Part shown: positions 10,701 through 22,175 of the stretch, in pieces
How positions within the stretch are numbered: the first letter of the stretch is position 1
Layout of the letters: each line of letters begins with the position of its first letter
Origin: Protoeuglena noctilucae
Lineage: Eukaryota > Chlorophyta > Pedinophyceae > Marsupiomonadales > Marsupiomonadaceae
NCBI GenBank assembly: GCA_958009085.1
Contig: OY253685.1
Coordinates: 836,695 to 900,694, forward strand
Direction of reading: 5' to 3'
Length of the DNA: 64,000 nt
Program-made: the position numbers and the translations under genes
Notes under the pieces: model-generated
What the model was told of the DNA's origin: nothing
The model's database searches: none
The model's input: the letters and a program-made list of their open reading frames with translations, nothing else

Positions 10701-13700
10701 CCAGAGCACCTGGCCGGACACTGCGGGAGGGGGGATGGGGCTGAGGATGAGAGAGACGAGGGGGGGTGTAGTTAGTATCGGATGAGAGATATCAGGGGTA
10801 AAGTATGGGTGCAATGCGGGCAGAGCATCGGTGCATTGCAGGTACTACCAACCGCCATTGCCGTCACTGCCGCTCCATGCACCGATCATGCATGTGCCAC
10901 TCCCATGCCCCCACCGCGCATGTCATGTCTTCCACCCACCCTCTCACCCGTGGTGATGGGCAGCCAGAGCACGGACCGGCACCCCCCCTCCCTCTCCTCG
11001 GCCTCTTGCATGGACGCCAGCGACTGGAGCTGGTACGGGCGGAGCATGACGCTGGGGGGGAGGGAGTGGGTGAGTGTGATGAGAGTGGGTGACTGAGAGT
11101 GGGAGTGGGAGTGGGTGAGTGTGATGAGGGTGAGATGGGAGTGGGAGTGAGGGATGAGGTGCATGGGTGCGAGTGGCACACCTCCCTCTCCCTGTTCATC
11201 GCGTAACAACCAACCATGCATAGCAATTTGTCGTATCCAGCCCCCCCATTCTCACCTCAGCCCTTCTGGCTGCTCTGCGGCGTCCCTCTCCGGCGACTGC
11301 AGCGCATCCAACTGCGATTGGGGGACAGGGAGGGGGGCGCTGTTGCAGACGTGCCGGCAACCATGATAGACATACCATCAAACAACACTCATCGTCATCG
11401 TCATATCATTCTTCGCACAACCCTCACCAGTGCCTCCAGCGACCTCTCCCTCAGCTTCGTGGCCTTCTCCTTGGCATCGTCGACGCTGCGGAAATACGCA
11501 CGCACGTCCGCACTGGGGGAAGGAGGGAGGGGGGGTGGGTTGTGAGACATAGGGAAAGGATGGTATCGTGAGATAAAGAGATGGATAGGATGAGTCAAAA
11601 CCAGTCCTCAGTCACCCCAACCACAGCAGCAACACCACACCCCATCCCCCACTCACCGCCCCTCCATGGCTGCCCTCCTCAGCAGTGCATCCATCACTGT
11701 CTGCAGCTTCAGCGCCGGGAACTGTGCCTCAGTGATGGCCGCCTTCTGACCGGGCCTGGGGGGGGGGGGGGGGAAGGGGGGACAGATGGGGTGGGGTGGG
11801 TGTGGAGAGAATGCAAGAGTGATGGTGATGATCGTCTATCAAAAACATGCGAGTGATGGTGGTGCTCGTCTATCAGACTCAACAGACGCAGAGGGTCGAC
11901 ATGACACCCATGGCATTGTAACCTTTACATGCAGAGCAGCCATCACTCACACTCCCACCAACTCCCCTTCAATACCCTCACCAGTGGTTCACCACTCATA
12001 CCCCCATACCCCTCACCAGTGGTTGGGCCTGCCGCTGAGCACCATCACGGCGCTGTGCGTGGGCTCTTTGGCCACAAAGACCCTCAGCACCGCCTGCCCC
12101 CTGCGCCCGCTCCCCTGCAGCTCCACTCGCACGCGCAGGGGGGGGCGGAGGTCGACGGTCGTGACGGCGCGGGGGGGCTCCTCCCCCTCAATCATGTACA
12201 GCGAGGAGAGGACCGTGGGGGGAAGGTCTGGGGGGGAGAGGGGGGAGGGGGGTGAAGAGGGGTGGTGGGTGGAGAGAGGTAGTGAGTGATGGGTAGCATC
12301 GACAGGGATAGCAGAGCACAGACGTGCAAGCATACTGCTCTCCCCTCCCCTACATCCCTCATCCCCACGCCACCTCCCCTCACCTGCCGGCTCCTGCCCC
12401 CTTCCGCCACCCCCCCTGCCCCCGCCTCTCCCCCCACCCCTCCCCCTCCCCCTCCCCCGCCCCTTGCTCAGAATGGCGTCCCTCACTGCGTCCAATTCCT
12501 CCTTCGTCGGCCCCTTCATCCAGCTAGACAGCGCGCGCACCGAGTGCAGCAGGGCGGTCGTGTCGCTCATCTCCCTCCGCAGTGCCTCCCTCCTCATGCG
12601 CATGACCTTGGTGACCAGGGCGTCACGCATGACAGCCGCGCGCTCGGCGGCGGAGTCGGCGACGACGCGGGACACGCGGGAGGCATCCACGCCTGAGGGA
12701 GAGAGGGGGGGTGGGGGTAGCAGTGGGGGTAGCAGCGGGGGTGGGTGGGTGGTGTTGTGGGTGATGATTGACGTGTGTGCAAGTGTGGCTGGGATGCGTT
12801 GGGAGGGTCGATGAATGATGGATGGCGGCTGATGTGAAGACACAGCACAGGCACACAATGGGTCAGCATCCCTAACGCGGCATCTCCCATCCCCACCCCT
12901 CACCCGACTCTGGCATTAGCAGTGCGTTGAACTCGATGAAGGTATCCAGGTCTCTCGCGCGCGACAGCACCGCCGTCAGGTCGAGCACGGTGGACGACTC
13001 GGGCGTGACGCCCCGCGCCCCATCCCTGAATCTGTCCAGCACCTGGCGCGCCGCGTGCATCTGCGCAGACTGCGCAGAGCCGCCGCCCACCCCGCTCGGC
13101 CCCCCCGGGCCCATCGCCATCGGCGGCATGTGCGCCACGCCCCTCATCTCCGCCCCCGCCCACCCCGCCGCCCCCTGCGCTCGCTCCAAGCAGTGTGCCT
13201 CCGCAAACGCCTCCGCGGTGGGCCGCTCCGTGCCGTTGCGCGCCAGGAACACCCGCACACGCGACGGCTGCGACGGCTGCGACGGCTGCGGTCGCGGCGC
13301 CCCCCTCCCCCGCTTGGGGGGGCGGGTGGTGGCAGCATCGATGTCAGTTGCGTCGTCACCCATCGCGTGCGACAGCCACCGCAGCACCTCGGCCTCGATC
13401 TCTGACTGCGGGGTTGGAAGTGGGCAGAGGGAGATGAGAGGAGATGAGATAAGAGGGATGGAGTGGAGTCGTGATACTAGAGAAACAATCGATTGCATGT
13501 ACAGCATCGCAGCGCTTGGCCATGAACAGTAAACGCTGTACAGTAATCGATGCCAACCAAACGCGTCCCCTCTCTCACACCTGCAGCTGCCTCAGCTCCC
13601 CCATGCATGCCATCTCACCTGCAGCTGCCTCAGATCCTCAATCGACATGCCGTCTCTTACCTGCAGCTGCCTCAGGTCCACCACCGCCCCCTCCCCCGGC

Positions 13701-16700
13701 TGCGTGACCGGCACCAGCAGCGGCAGGCCCAGCCGCACCGGGCATTTGTCCTGCAAGTAACTGTCGGGGCCCTTCAAGTCCTCCACCACCTGCCCCGCCC
13801 ACGCCAGGCGCTCCTGGGGGGTAGGGGGGAGGGTATATTGTGGGTACATGGTGGGTACTCGGTGCACGGCGAAGTGGGATGGGATTTGGATGCACAGCTG
13901 TGGCCAACACAACATGGTTTACGGCCCACCCCCGCACGCACCCACCCCCGCATCACTCACGAACGCATGGCATGCACTCGCACGCACACACCCGCACGCA
14001 CCCACCCACCCCCCCCTCGCCCCTGACCTCGGCCGTGCTGCCCCGGATCTCCGCGGCTATCTCATCCAACGCCCGCAGGGGTGGCCGCCCCATAAACGCC
14101 CTCGGTGGCCCCCCAAACACCCCGAACCCGATGCGGATGTAGGCGCCGGGGTAGTCATCCGAGTCATCCCCATACGAGTCGTCATCATAGGGGAGGTCGA
14201 AGGGGGGTGGGCCCATGGGGGAGTTGCCTGGCGACTGGTAGTAGTCCCACATGGCAGAGTCGTCCTCGTCCCATTCGTCGTTGTAGCCGTGGTGGCCCCC
14301 GCAGCAGGGGCACCGGCCCCCGCGCCCGCCCTCCCCCCGCTCCGCCCGCTCCTGCATGGCCTGCCGCTCCCTCTCCCGCTCGTGCAGGCGGGGCTCCACG
14401 GCGCGCAGCACCGCCCGGCGCATCTCCGCCACCTCCGCGGGGCTGCAGGGGAGAGGGTGGGTGGGTGAGGGTAAGGGGAGCGATGACGGCTGGGTGAGAG
14501 GAAAGGAGAGGAAGGGGAGCGATGATGGCCGGGTGAGGGGAGGCACCCGCATTGCATCTGGACACGGGCGCCGGTGTGTCTGTGTCGGCATGGCCAGGGC
14601 ACGTCATATGTAACAATATCACCGACTGCATTCTTTCATATCCGCATCACCCATTGCCAATGCTCCCATCTCCGCATCACATGCTCCCACACCCACACCC
14701 CCCCATCCCCCCTCGCCTGATCCCGACCTCCACGATGTGCCCCGCATCCGTCAGCGCCGCCTCCGCCCGCATCTGCCGCTGCACGAGCAATGGCGGCGGC
14801 CTGGCACCCGCCCCGGGCCTGTCGTGATAAGGCGTGTACCGACGCATTGAAGACTCACGGCGCCACGCCCCCACCCCACCCAGCCGGTTCTCATATGCCA
14901 CCTCCCCGAACTCCCTAGCGAACGCCGCGCCCTCCTCCGTCACCCGCCGCATGCACCGCAGCGTCGTCGTCCCGATGCTCATCCCCATTCCGGGCGTCTC
15001 CTGCAGCTCCCAGGCCCAGGCCTCCCCCGCCGCAGCCTGGGCGGTAGCATCGCCATCACCGCTGCCATTGCCATCGCCACCCTCCTTGCCATCACTGCCC
15101 TCCTTCTGCTTGGGCCGTGAGGCCGCAGCATTGCCCCCCGGTGCCTGGCCTGGGGTCACTGCTGGCTTCTCCTCCACTGCAAGCAACAAAGAGAGACAGA
15201 GACGGGGGGTGAAGGGAAGTGAGGCAGCATGGACGCAGATCGCAGATTGCAGACTGCCGCCGATGCTGCCCAGACTAGTAAGACCAGAGCACCGCTGCTC
15301 GTCCAGCCCTCGCTACCACGCACCGCCACTCACGGCCTGATCCCCACCCCACCCGCCCCACTCCTCTCAACCCTCACCCCCGGATCCTCGACGCCGCTTC
15401 GACCCCGCTCTCTTGCCCCCACTGCCGCTGCCCTTGGCCCCATCGCCCTTGCTGCCACCCTCGCTCCCCCGTCCCTGCACCCCCGACGGCCCCGCATCGC
15501 CACTCCCACCCGGATCGCCAGGCTGGGGGGAGGAGAGGACTTCCACGGTGATGCCCTGCGCATCCTGGATGAGCCCTGCACAGGAGACGAGGCACAGCAG
15601 TGCATGCGACATGAAGAGAGAGAGATGAGGCACAGCAGTGCACGCGACACAAGCCACGACAGTGCATGCGACATGGAGAGAAACAGACGAGCCACGGCAG
15701 TGCATGCGACAGGCACCCGGCAGCGCACGCGACGGGACACAGCACCTGCGACCGCCCCCATCGCCCCCACCGCCCCTCACCCTGCACTTGTGCCGGGGTG
15801 AGCATGGCGTACACGTTGACACAGACCAGCACGCGGTCATCGGGACGCACGGGCTCTGCCTCCTTCAGCCACTGCTTGTTGGCCTCGGGGCAGTACTGGC
15901 GCCAGGGCACGTGGTCAGCTGCGGCGGCGACATGACCAGAGACACAAGTGAAGAGGTGAGCAGTTGCGGTGTGGCTAGGCAACAGGCGTGAGGGTGTCAG
16001 CTAGCACATCTTGGCCAAGGCGGGTACCCTACCCCATCCAAAGCAGCATCGGGCCAGCACAGGTGCACGCTTGCTCCCAGCCACAGATGCTGCAATGCAT
16101 CTCTGCCTGCCCCCCCCTCACCGTTGACGCGGTATGCGACGTAGGCGTGGGCCAGGGGGAAGGGCCGCACGGGCTCCTTCAGGTCCCGCAGGAGCGTGTC
16201 GGGGAGCATGGTGCACCGCCCCCGCTCCTTGCCGCACGGCACCGGCACCGGCGGCCCCATGCACGTGTCCCTCGGCTCGGGGATGCGCGTGACGAGCAGC
16301 ACCTCCCCCGCCCCCCGCTGCCCCCGCTCCCGGTTGCGAGCCCTGACCAGCGGCCGCCCCTGCCCGGCCAGCCACTCCTCCACCGCCACCTCCACGTCCC
16401 TCGTGGTAAAGCCCCACTTGATGGGCACCATGATGCGGTGGGGGATGATGCCCGGCTCCACGACAACGACAGAAAGGGAGGCGCGGGCGGGGATGGAGGA
16501 CCAGGAGGTGGGGATGGGGGGGCAGAGCTTCAGGGCGGTGGTGAAGAGGTTGTGCACGGCCAGGCGATCCGCGGGGGGGTCCGACTGAGACAATCGGGGA
16601 GGGATGGTGAGGGCAGTGATGGTGGTTGGGTGAAGGTGGGGGCAGAGAGGGCGGGGAGTGCGTGCGTAGTGCATCAAGTACAACTCATCGCTGCAGTGCG

Positions 16701-17735
16701 GTGACGTCTCACACCTCAGGTGCCCTGCCCGACACACAGAGACGCGCAGAATGTGTCCCTCACCTGCACGCTGTGCGGCACGGGCGAATAGAACCCCCAC
16801 GGCACGAGTCTCTCTCGCAGGGTCTCCATCGTGGTCCCCTCCTCCGCGGCAATCACGGGCACCGAGAACCGCGTCAGCTCCACCAGGGTGGGGTCACCGG
16901 CGGGGTCGTCGAGCTCCTGGACGGGCACGTTGCACTGCGGGGGCAGGGGAGGAGTGTTGGCTGAGACCGACCAGGGGGCAGGCAACGAGGGTCATACGCT
17001 CGCATGCATACCGGCGGGCCCTTCATCACCTCCTGGATGTCGGGGTAGAGGTGCACCAGGCGGCTCCTGCGTTGCGCCGGCGGGGCGTCGAGGCCGCAGT
17101 TCCACCCGTAGGGGTGGACAAAGTGCTGCTCGGCAAAGCCCACGCTGAAGTAGTCCTCCATGCCGACGCTGGCCTGCTCGCCGTCCGCGAGAGCCGCGAA
17201 ATGGCGATCCGACATGTCCTTCACCATCCACTCGATGCGCGTTGCGTCGCTGCGGCCGCGGTCGCGGGCAATCCCGGTCGGCATGCTGCGGGCGCTGCAT
17301 GGCCCCCAGCGCGACCGGGCGAGGCCTGCACCCACCTGACGGGGCCATCCGCGTCTAAGATGAGCTTGAAAACCTCCGCGGAGCTCCGGCAGGTCACGGG
17401 CAGCGCCTCGGGCTCGCTGACCGGGCCGGCGCCCTCGCTGGGCGCAGCTGAGGGCCCCGCTGCCCCGGGCGCGGGCGCAGGCGCGGGAGCGGGTGCGGGC
17501 GCGGGTGCGGGCGCGGGATCCCCTAAGATCTCCACGTCATCGTCGGACTGACCGGCGCGGGCGCCCGGGCCGACCTGCGAGCACAGCGGGGAGCTGGCTT
17601 GGAGCGAGCCGCCCTGAGCGCACCGTCTCTGCCAGGCCCGGCTCCGCGGCACCGAGAAACGCCAGCAGCACTCACTTCCTCCTCGCTGTCGTCAGCGCCC
17701 GTCATGTCGACGAGTCTCGCGTCCCCCGAACGCAT
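5443..17735 (-). CDS. SNF2/RAD5-family helicase with RING finger (~30 exons, interrupted by an assembly gap)
   Basis: Probable nuclear DNA-dependent ATPase and ubiquitin ligase of the RAD5/HLTF/SHPRH type, acting in post-replication repair or chromatin remodelling. Motif I reads LAEEMGLGKT (exon about 10720-10611) and splices to VEILALIL (about 10279). ITTYQTL follows near 9520. Motif II is VVFDESHN (about 8550) and motif III RWCCSGTPV (about 8300). A C3HC4 RING sits at about 6874-6765 (CLNDFDAPMRTPCHHWFCFEC, then CPLC) between the two helicase lobes. Motif IV ALVFSQFTS is at about 5965; motifs V-VI fall in the gap. The last exon (about 5561-5443) ends in AELDVLFSKPELQ. The start MRSGDARLVDMTG at 17735 splices at 17676 to an acidic, Ala-Pro-rich exon; the next ~8 exons are unrecognised and no HIRAN domain is seen. 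The ATPase lobe has a long Gly/Lys-rich insertion (about 9450-9020). A one-base frame break near 5975 adjoins the gap. The far N-terminal exons could belong to a separate gene. Confidence 0.8.
5734..5933. other. Assembly gap (200 N)
   Basis: A run of exactly 200 N, a common placeholder length, so the true size is unknown. It lies between the exon with helicase motif IV and the last exon, where motifs V and VI should be encoded. Confidence 0.99.
6661..6815 (-). repeat. Partial duplication of the RING exon (55 bp, 100 bp apart)
   Basis: Bases 6661-6715 and 6761-6815 match at 54 of 55 positions. The upstream copy in gene orientation (6761-6815) is the end of the RING exon including its GTGAG donor; the other is a second exon end plus donor inside the following intron, without the first half of the RING. 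Confidence 0.9.
7686..7720. repeat. (CA)n microsatellite in a helicase intron
   Basis: About 17 uninterrupted CA units. A shorter CA run lies near 8988-9007, and long G runs near 2627, 7388 and 10384. All but the one near 2627 are inside helicase introns. Confidence 0.9.
9908..9953. repeat. GAGT / GAGG simple repeats in a helicase intron
   Basis: GAGT units followed by GAGG units immediately downstream of the splice donor of the GDGFLLSHA exon (on the minus strand). Non-coding. Confidence 0.8.
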
Positions 17736-18274
17736 CGTTGCGACGACCTGTGCGAACCAAGCGAGCCACGAGGCGATCCATTTGCATTCTAGGCGAATGT
17801 GTGATACGCAATAACTGGCTTGCGAGTGCTGAGGCGTCAGGCAGGCGAGGGAGCGGACGCAGCGGGGGTGAGCAGACGCCCTAGGGCAGATGGGCGGGAA
17901 GAGCCGCTGGGACTTGCCGTTCAGGACAGCCGCGGCGCTCTCCGAGCCTCCTCTTCAGATTTCTCCAATCTAGGCCCCCGCAATCGCAACTGCGTCATTC
18001 AGCGAGGGCAGGCCGAGCGGACTGAAGCAATTGTGTGGTCCACGGAGGCATGCACAGGTCATGACGCCATAAATCGTCCTTGTACCTGTCAAAGCTGCGC
18101 CTCTTGACCGCAAGACTGGCACGGCAGGGACTGGCAAACTGGATTGGTCACGCTAAGCAGCGAACAACGGTCCCACGGATGCCACTTGTGTCGCAGAGAG
18201 TGGCCCGCTCGGCAGATGCATCGATATCGGGCCTGCAATCGCGCGCACTGGGGCGGCACGTTTGCCTCGATGGC
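17736..18274. other. Divergent promoter region between helicase and DCAF4-like gene
   Basis: About 540 bases between two divergent start codons. No domain-bearing frame is seen. It probably holds both promoters and 5' leaders; no TATA box or other element is clear enough to mark. Confidence 0.45.
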
Positions 18275-20294
18275 ATGGCGCCGCCACGCGAGCTGCCGGG
18301 TTTCGTCTACGATCCTGTGACGGACCGCTACTATAAGCAGCAGAGTAGCGCCGCGGCGGATGCGCGCCTGAGCTCAGGTAGGCGTGGTGCGGGGCCACCT
18401 TCATACTGCACACTCAAGCAGCTGAACCCTTGTCTTCTCCCCTGTGGTCCCAGGTACGCGACCGCAGGATGCTGTCGGGGCGCGGGTGGACACCAGGCGG
18501 CCGCCGCGCGCCCGCAAGCGGCCGCGGGTGGCAGCTGCGCCCGTCGGCAGCCCGTCGGCCGAGCCTCGCCGCTGGTCCGTGCACCGCTGGCTCGTGCGGC
18601 GCGAGGTGCGAGACCGGAATGAGCCCACGAGTCGGCTTAAGCGGCCACGGGTCACAGCCTACCCTTCCTGCTGCCCTGCGCACCACTCTCGCGCGAGCGG
18701 AGATGCACGCCCCTTCTCCCCCTCGCCTGCAGACGCGGGCCGCGGCTCGCTGGGACGGCGCCCAGCTCGACTCTCTGGTGGCCGTCATGGAGGTGGAGCG
18801 CACGCTCGACTTGACCCCCACAGTGCGCCCATCGCCAAGCAACCCCGGGTGGCTGTCCAACCTGGCGCTGTCCTTTGACCCCGTGGACCGCGTGCTGTGC
18901 TGCGGTGCGTCCCCAGCTCAGCACGTTCCACAGCCCCCTGCCTTGTCGGCGTCGGCGACCTTCCCTTCCCTCTCCCGCGCAGTGGGATCCGGACACGACT
19001 ACTCAAAGACTTACGCCGACACGGGCAGATCTTACCGGCGCTTCACGACAGCCGTATCGGACATGGTGGCAGGCCCTGGCATCTTCGCTGTGCACGAGAC
19101 GGATCCCCGGCCCAGGGTGGCCCTGTATCAGGGAAGCCCCTATGGGGAGGAGGGTGGCAAAGTGTGGCAGGTGGAAGAGGTGTGGCAACTCGCGCTCGCG
19201 GTGGCCACTACGCCGGGGAACACGGAGGATGTCAGACACATCCGCATCGCCGTCGCCCAGCCAAGCAGGCTGCTGTGCGTGTCGGTCCACCCTCACGGGA
19301 TCACGGTGCGACCATATGATGAACTCCGCTCCTTCCCGTCCTCTTCGGACGTGCTGTCCGTGGATCTCTCGACGAGCGGGCGATTCGCCGCCTGCGGCCT
19401 CCGCAACGGCTGGGTGCGGGCACTCGATGTCGGCGACTTCCCCCGGACCACCCACGATGCCAGGGAGAAGGGGGCCGTCGTGGGTGTCTCTCTGGCAGAC
19501 GGCCCTTCCTCGCCCTGGAGGGGTCGCTGGGCGGCTGCGGGGGGCAGGGTGGCGAGCAGGTGAGAGCCGGCGGCAGTGCGAGGGGGGACGGGCGTTGCGG
19601 CGTGGCCGTGACACCATTTGCGCCCCCTCTCTCTTGCAGTTTTGAGGCGAAGTATTGGACCGGTCGAGTGGATAGCGCGGCATGCAGCGTGCGGTTCGTG
19701 CCGGATGACGGCCCCTCGAATGCCATGCCCACACGCGTGGTGGTGGGGTCCATGGACGGTGCCATCACTCTCTTCGACACACGCATGTTCGGGCACCTGT
19801 GCCGACTGCGGAGGCCACTGCCTCGGGGGGAGCTCTTCTCGGTGAGGACTGCGCCTGGGCTGGCGGGGAGCAGATGAGGGGTTGGTGGAGACTGGTTGTG
19901 GTCATGACCGGGTGGTGCGCATCGGTGTCTCCTGCCCCCCCGCCGCTGCCCCGCACGCCCCGCGCCCCCCTCTGTGCCTCTGCAGTTCCGCATGAGCGTC
20001 AGCGACTGCGGGAGGATGCTGGCGGCGGGCGACACGGGCGGTGGGCTCACGCTGTGGAGCGCCGCCACAGGGCACACCCTGCGGCGCATGCCACTCCCTG
20101 TCCCCAGCCACCTCGCCGGCCCCGCCTCTGCCATGCCAGTCCCCTTGCCCGTCTCCACCCCCGCCACGGCCTTCACCGCCGCCCTCACCCCGCCGTCGCC
20201 CACCTTCTTCGTCGGCAATGGGGGCCTCGTTTGGGCGGTGGGGGTGCCCAGCAGCCGTGGGCCGTGGGGGGTCATCTCGTCGTGGTACGGGTAG
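18275..20294 (+). CDS. DCAF4-like WD40 protein
   Basis: Probable substrate-receptor-type WD40 protein for CUL4-DDB1 ubiquitin ligases, likely nuclear. Exons 18275-18377, 18454-18605, 18733-18904, 18983-19559, 19640-19841 and 19986-20294 join in frame with GT-AG introns to 504 residues, a normal family length. The N-terminus LPGFVYDPVTDRYYK matches the DCAF4 hallmark in which a short linear motif precedes the propeller. Blades are seen as VLSVDLSTSGRFAACGLRNG, VVVGSMDGAITLFDTRMFGH and MLAAGDTGGGLTLWSAATGH. The start is the ATG directly before that motif; in-frame upstream codons exist but are not family-like. It shares a divergent upstream region with the RAD5-like helicase. The family call rests on the N-terminal motif plus WD repeats; a generic WD40 protein is the alternative. 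Confidence 0.75.
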
Positions 20295-20730
20295 CCAGAC
20301 TCGTCTCATTAGATCCACGTCACTCCTCTCATTCGTCCATGCCGGGATATCGCCGGCTCAGCACCACGCAGTCGATGCCTGCATTGCACGCCCCTCACAG
20401 AGTGCCCAAGAGCCGGGGCACGGGCTTTGCCGTTGCACCGAGCCGAGAGTCCCACGTTGCTTTCACTTCCGACCTGGCTAGGCCCTTTCCTATCGAGGGT
20501 GCTAACAACAACCCCGCCGCTGGCAGCTTGCAGCGCCGCGTAGCTCCCCACCAGCCCCATTGCGCGTCACTGTTGGTCCACGGTTGCTTCATTTGAACGA
20601 GGCGTGGATCTTTAGGCCCAGCATCGGCTTGGACACACCCTGCGTGGGAGAGTCAACCCAAGGCATGTCTGCTTTTGCATCCCGTACTGCAAAGGCGGCC
20701 ACGTGTGACAAAACCATAGCACGGCACGTT
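20295..20730. other. Convergent intergenic region
   Basis: About 435 bases between two gene 3' ends. Nothing recognisable beyond presumed 3' untranslated sequence. Confidence 0.5.
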
Positions 20731-21993
20731 CTACGCGGATGCCGCAGCGACCCTCGCCTGCCCCGACGCGGCAGCGGACGCCACGGCTGTCAGCCCCACG
20801 CCCACCCTCTGCTCCCCGGTCCCCGTCTCCACCTTACCGGGCAGGCGATACTCGGCATCCACCAGCACAGGCTGGCCACGCATGACCTACGAGGTAGAAA
20901 GGGATAGAAAGGGAGAGGTCATAACACGTATTGCTCTAATCCTCTCACATGCCGTGTTGACTCTGCCCCAGTCATGGAGGACGCCTGCCTTCGCGTATGC
21001 TTTTGCATGCTGCCTCGCCTTGTGGGAGAGCTTCAGCTTGAGGTTGCGGAGGGAGGTGTTCTCCAGTCGCAGCGTGCACCCCTCCTGGGTGCACACCGCA
21101 GCGCCCACCAGCGTGGAGGCACCCGGGATGCTCAGCTCCCCCTTCACGGTCCCTTGCACGCCCTCCACGCCGCCCACCCTCCGGGCCGTGGCGGTGGCCT
21201 TGGCGCCGGAGCCCTTGAGGGTGACCGACGCGACGCTCCTCTTGCTGTAGAAGCACTGCTCCAGCTCGACATCCACGTGGTCCCCCAGGGCGTGCTGGTA
21301 GATAAGCGTGGGCGTGGGGATCTTGCCGAGCTTGCCGGCATCGAGCCGCTGCCGGACTGTCAGATGCTCGCCCTTGCACTGCGACGGGCCATCGCAGCGG
21401 GTAAGGGGGGCGATGGAGAGGCCGGGCGGGGCGGGCGGGCAAAGGACGAAGCACCATTATTCCGCACCTGCACGTGGCCGCTGAGGGCGCCTCCCTTGTG
21501 CCGCCGGTCGATCACAAATTCCCATGGGCCGTCCTCGACGCCCAGCTTGACGCCCTGCAAGCCGCCCTCGATCTTCACCTGGGAGCGGGGAATGAATTAC
21601 AAACATCTGGTTGTCGCGGCTCCGATGCTCGTGCGATGCCACCGCAGTATCCATGGATGCGATTTGCAAATACAATTGAAGCGCTGGAGATGGGGTTTCG
21701 GTTGAATCCTTTTCCCTGAGAAATGCAATGGCCAACCATGGCTGCACCCCGGACATTGCTTCTGCTCGTGCCCCAGGGTCACAATCAAGCAGCACTGCAG
21801 GCTCCACATGGCTTGCAGCGAGCGAATGAGCACATCGCGTCCTCGCGATGTTCCCCAGGGGCCCCAAATGGGGGGATTTAGCTCGAAGCTAGAGGCACCC
21901 ACAGACCTTCTGCCCCTCGGCGCGGAGGGCCGCGGACGATGACCGGAACCCGACCGGGTGGACAGACGCAAAGACTTCCGCCGTCGCTTCCAT
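20731..21993 (-). CDS. Small strand-rich protein, candidate plastid/mitochondrial outer-membrane barrel
   Basis: Exons 21993-21907, 21578-21468, 21378-21019 and 20886-20731 join in frame to 237 residues. The first two introns are GT-AG; the third uses a GC donor (AAG|GCGAGG). The protein has no signal peptide, no long hydrophobic helix and no conserved catalytic motif. It shows many short stretches with alternating hydrophobic and polar residues (VKIEGGLQGVKLGV, TLIYQHALGDHVDVELEQCF, CTLRLENTSLRNLKLKLSHK), as in beta-barrels. Length and texture resemble outer-envelope pore proteins such as OEP24, but I cannot align a family motif, so this is an inference. The last exon (53 residues) is supported by frame continuity and the VLVDAEYRLPG strand. 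It lies in tandem 180 bp upstream of the dynein gene's stop. Confidence 0.5.
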
Positions 21994-22175
21994 TCTCGCG
22001 CCTGTCGGCAGCTGCGCGCCTTTGCGCCCCTATCTAAACGTCACTTCAACGCTATGCCTTAATGCGGGGGCTCAACAGCAAGTGAGATCACAGGAAACTA
22101 TGCGTCGCAGCTGGCGGGTCCGGCGCGGGTGAGAACGAGGAGCGCAACACAGCAGCGGGGCATACCCTGGCGCGC

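Noticed and set aside
5443-17735. Splitting the helicase into two genes near 11-12 kb
   Set aside because: No clear stop plus new start was found, and the phases checked for the first exons (17735-17011) and for motif I to VEILAL are consistent. It remains possible, so the uncertainty is stated in the entry.
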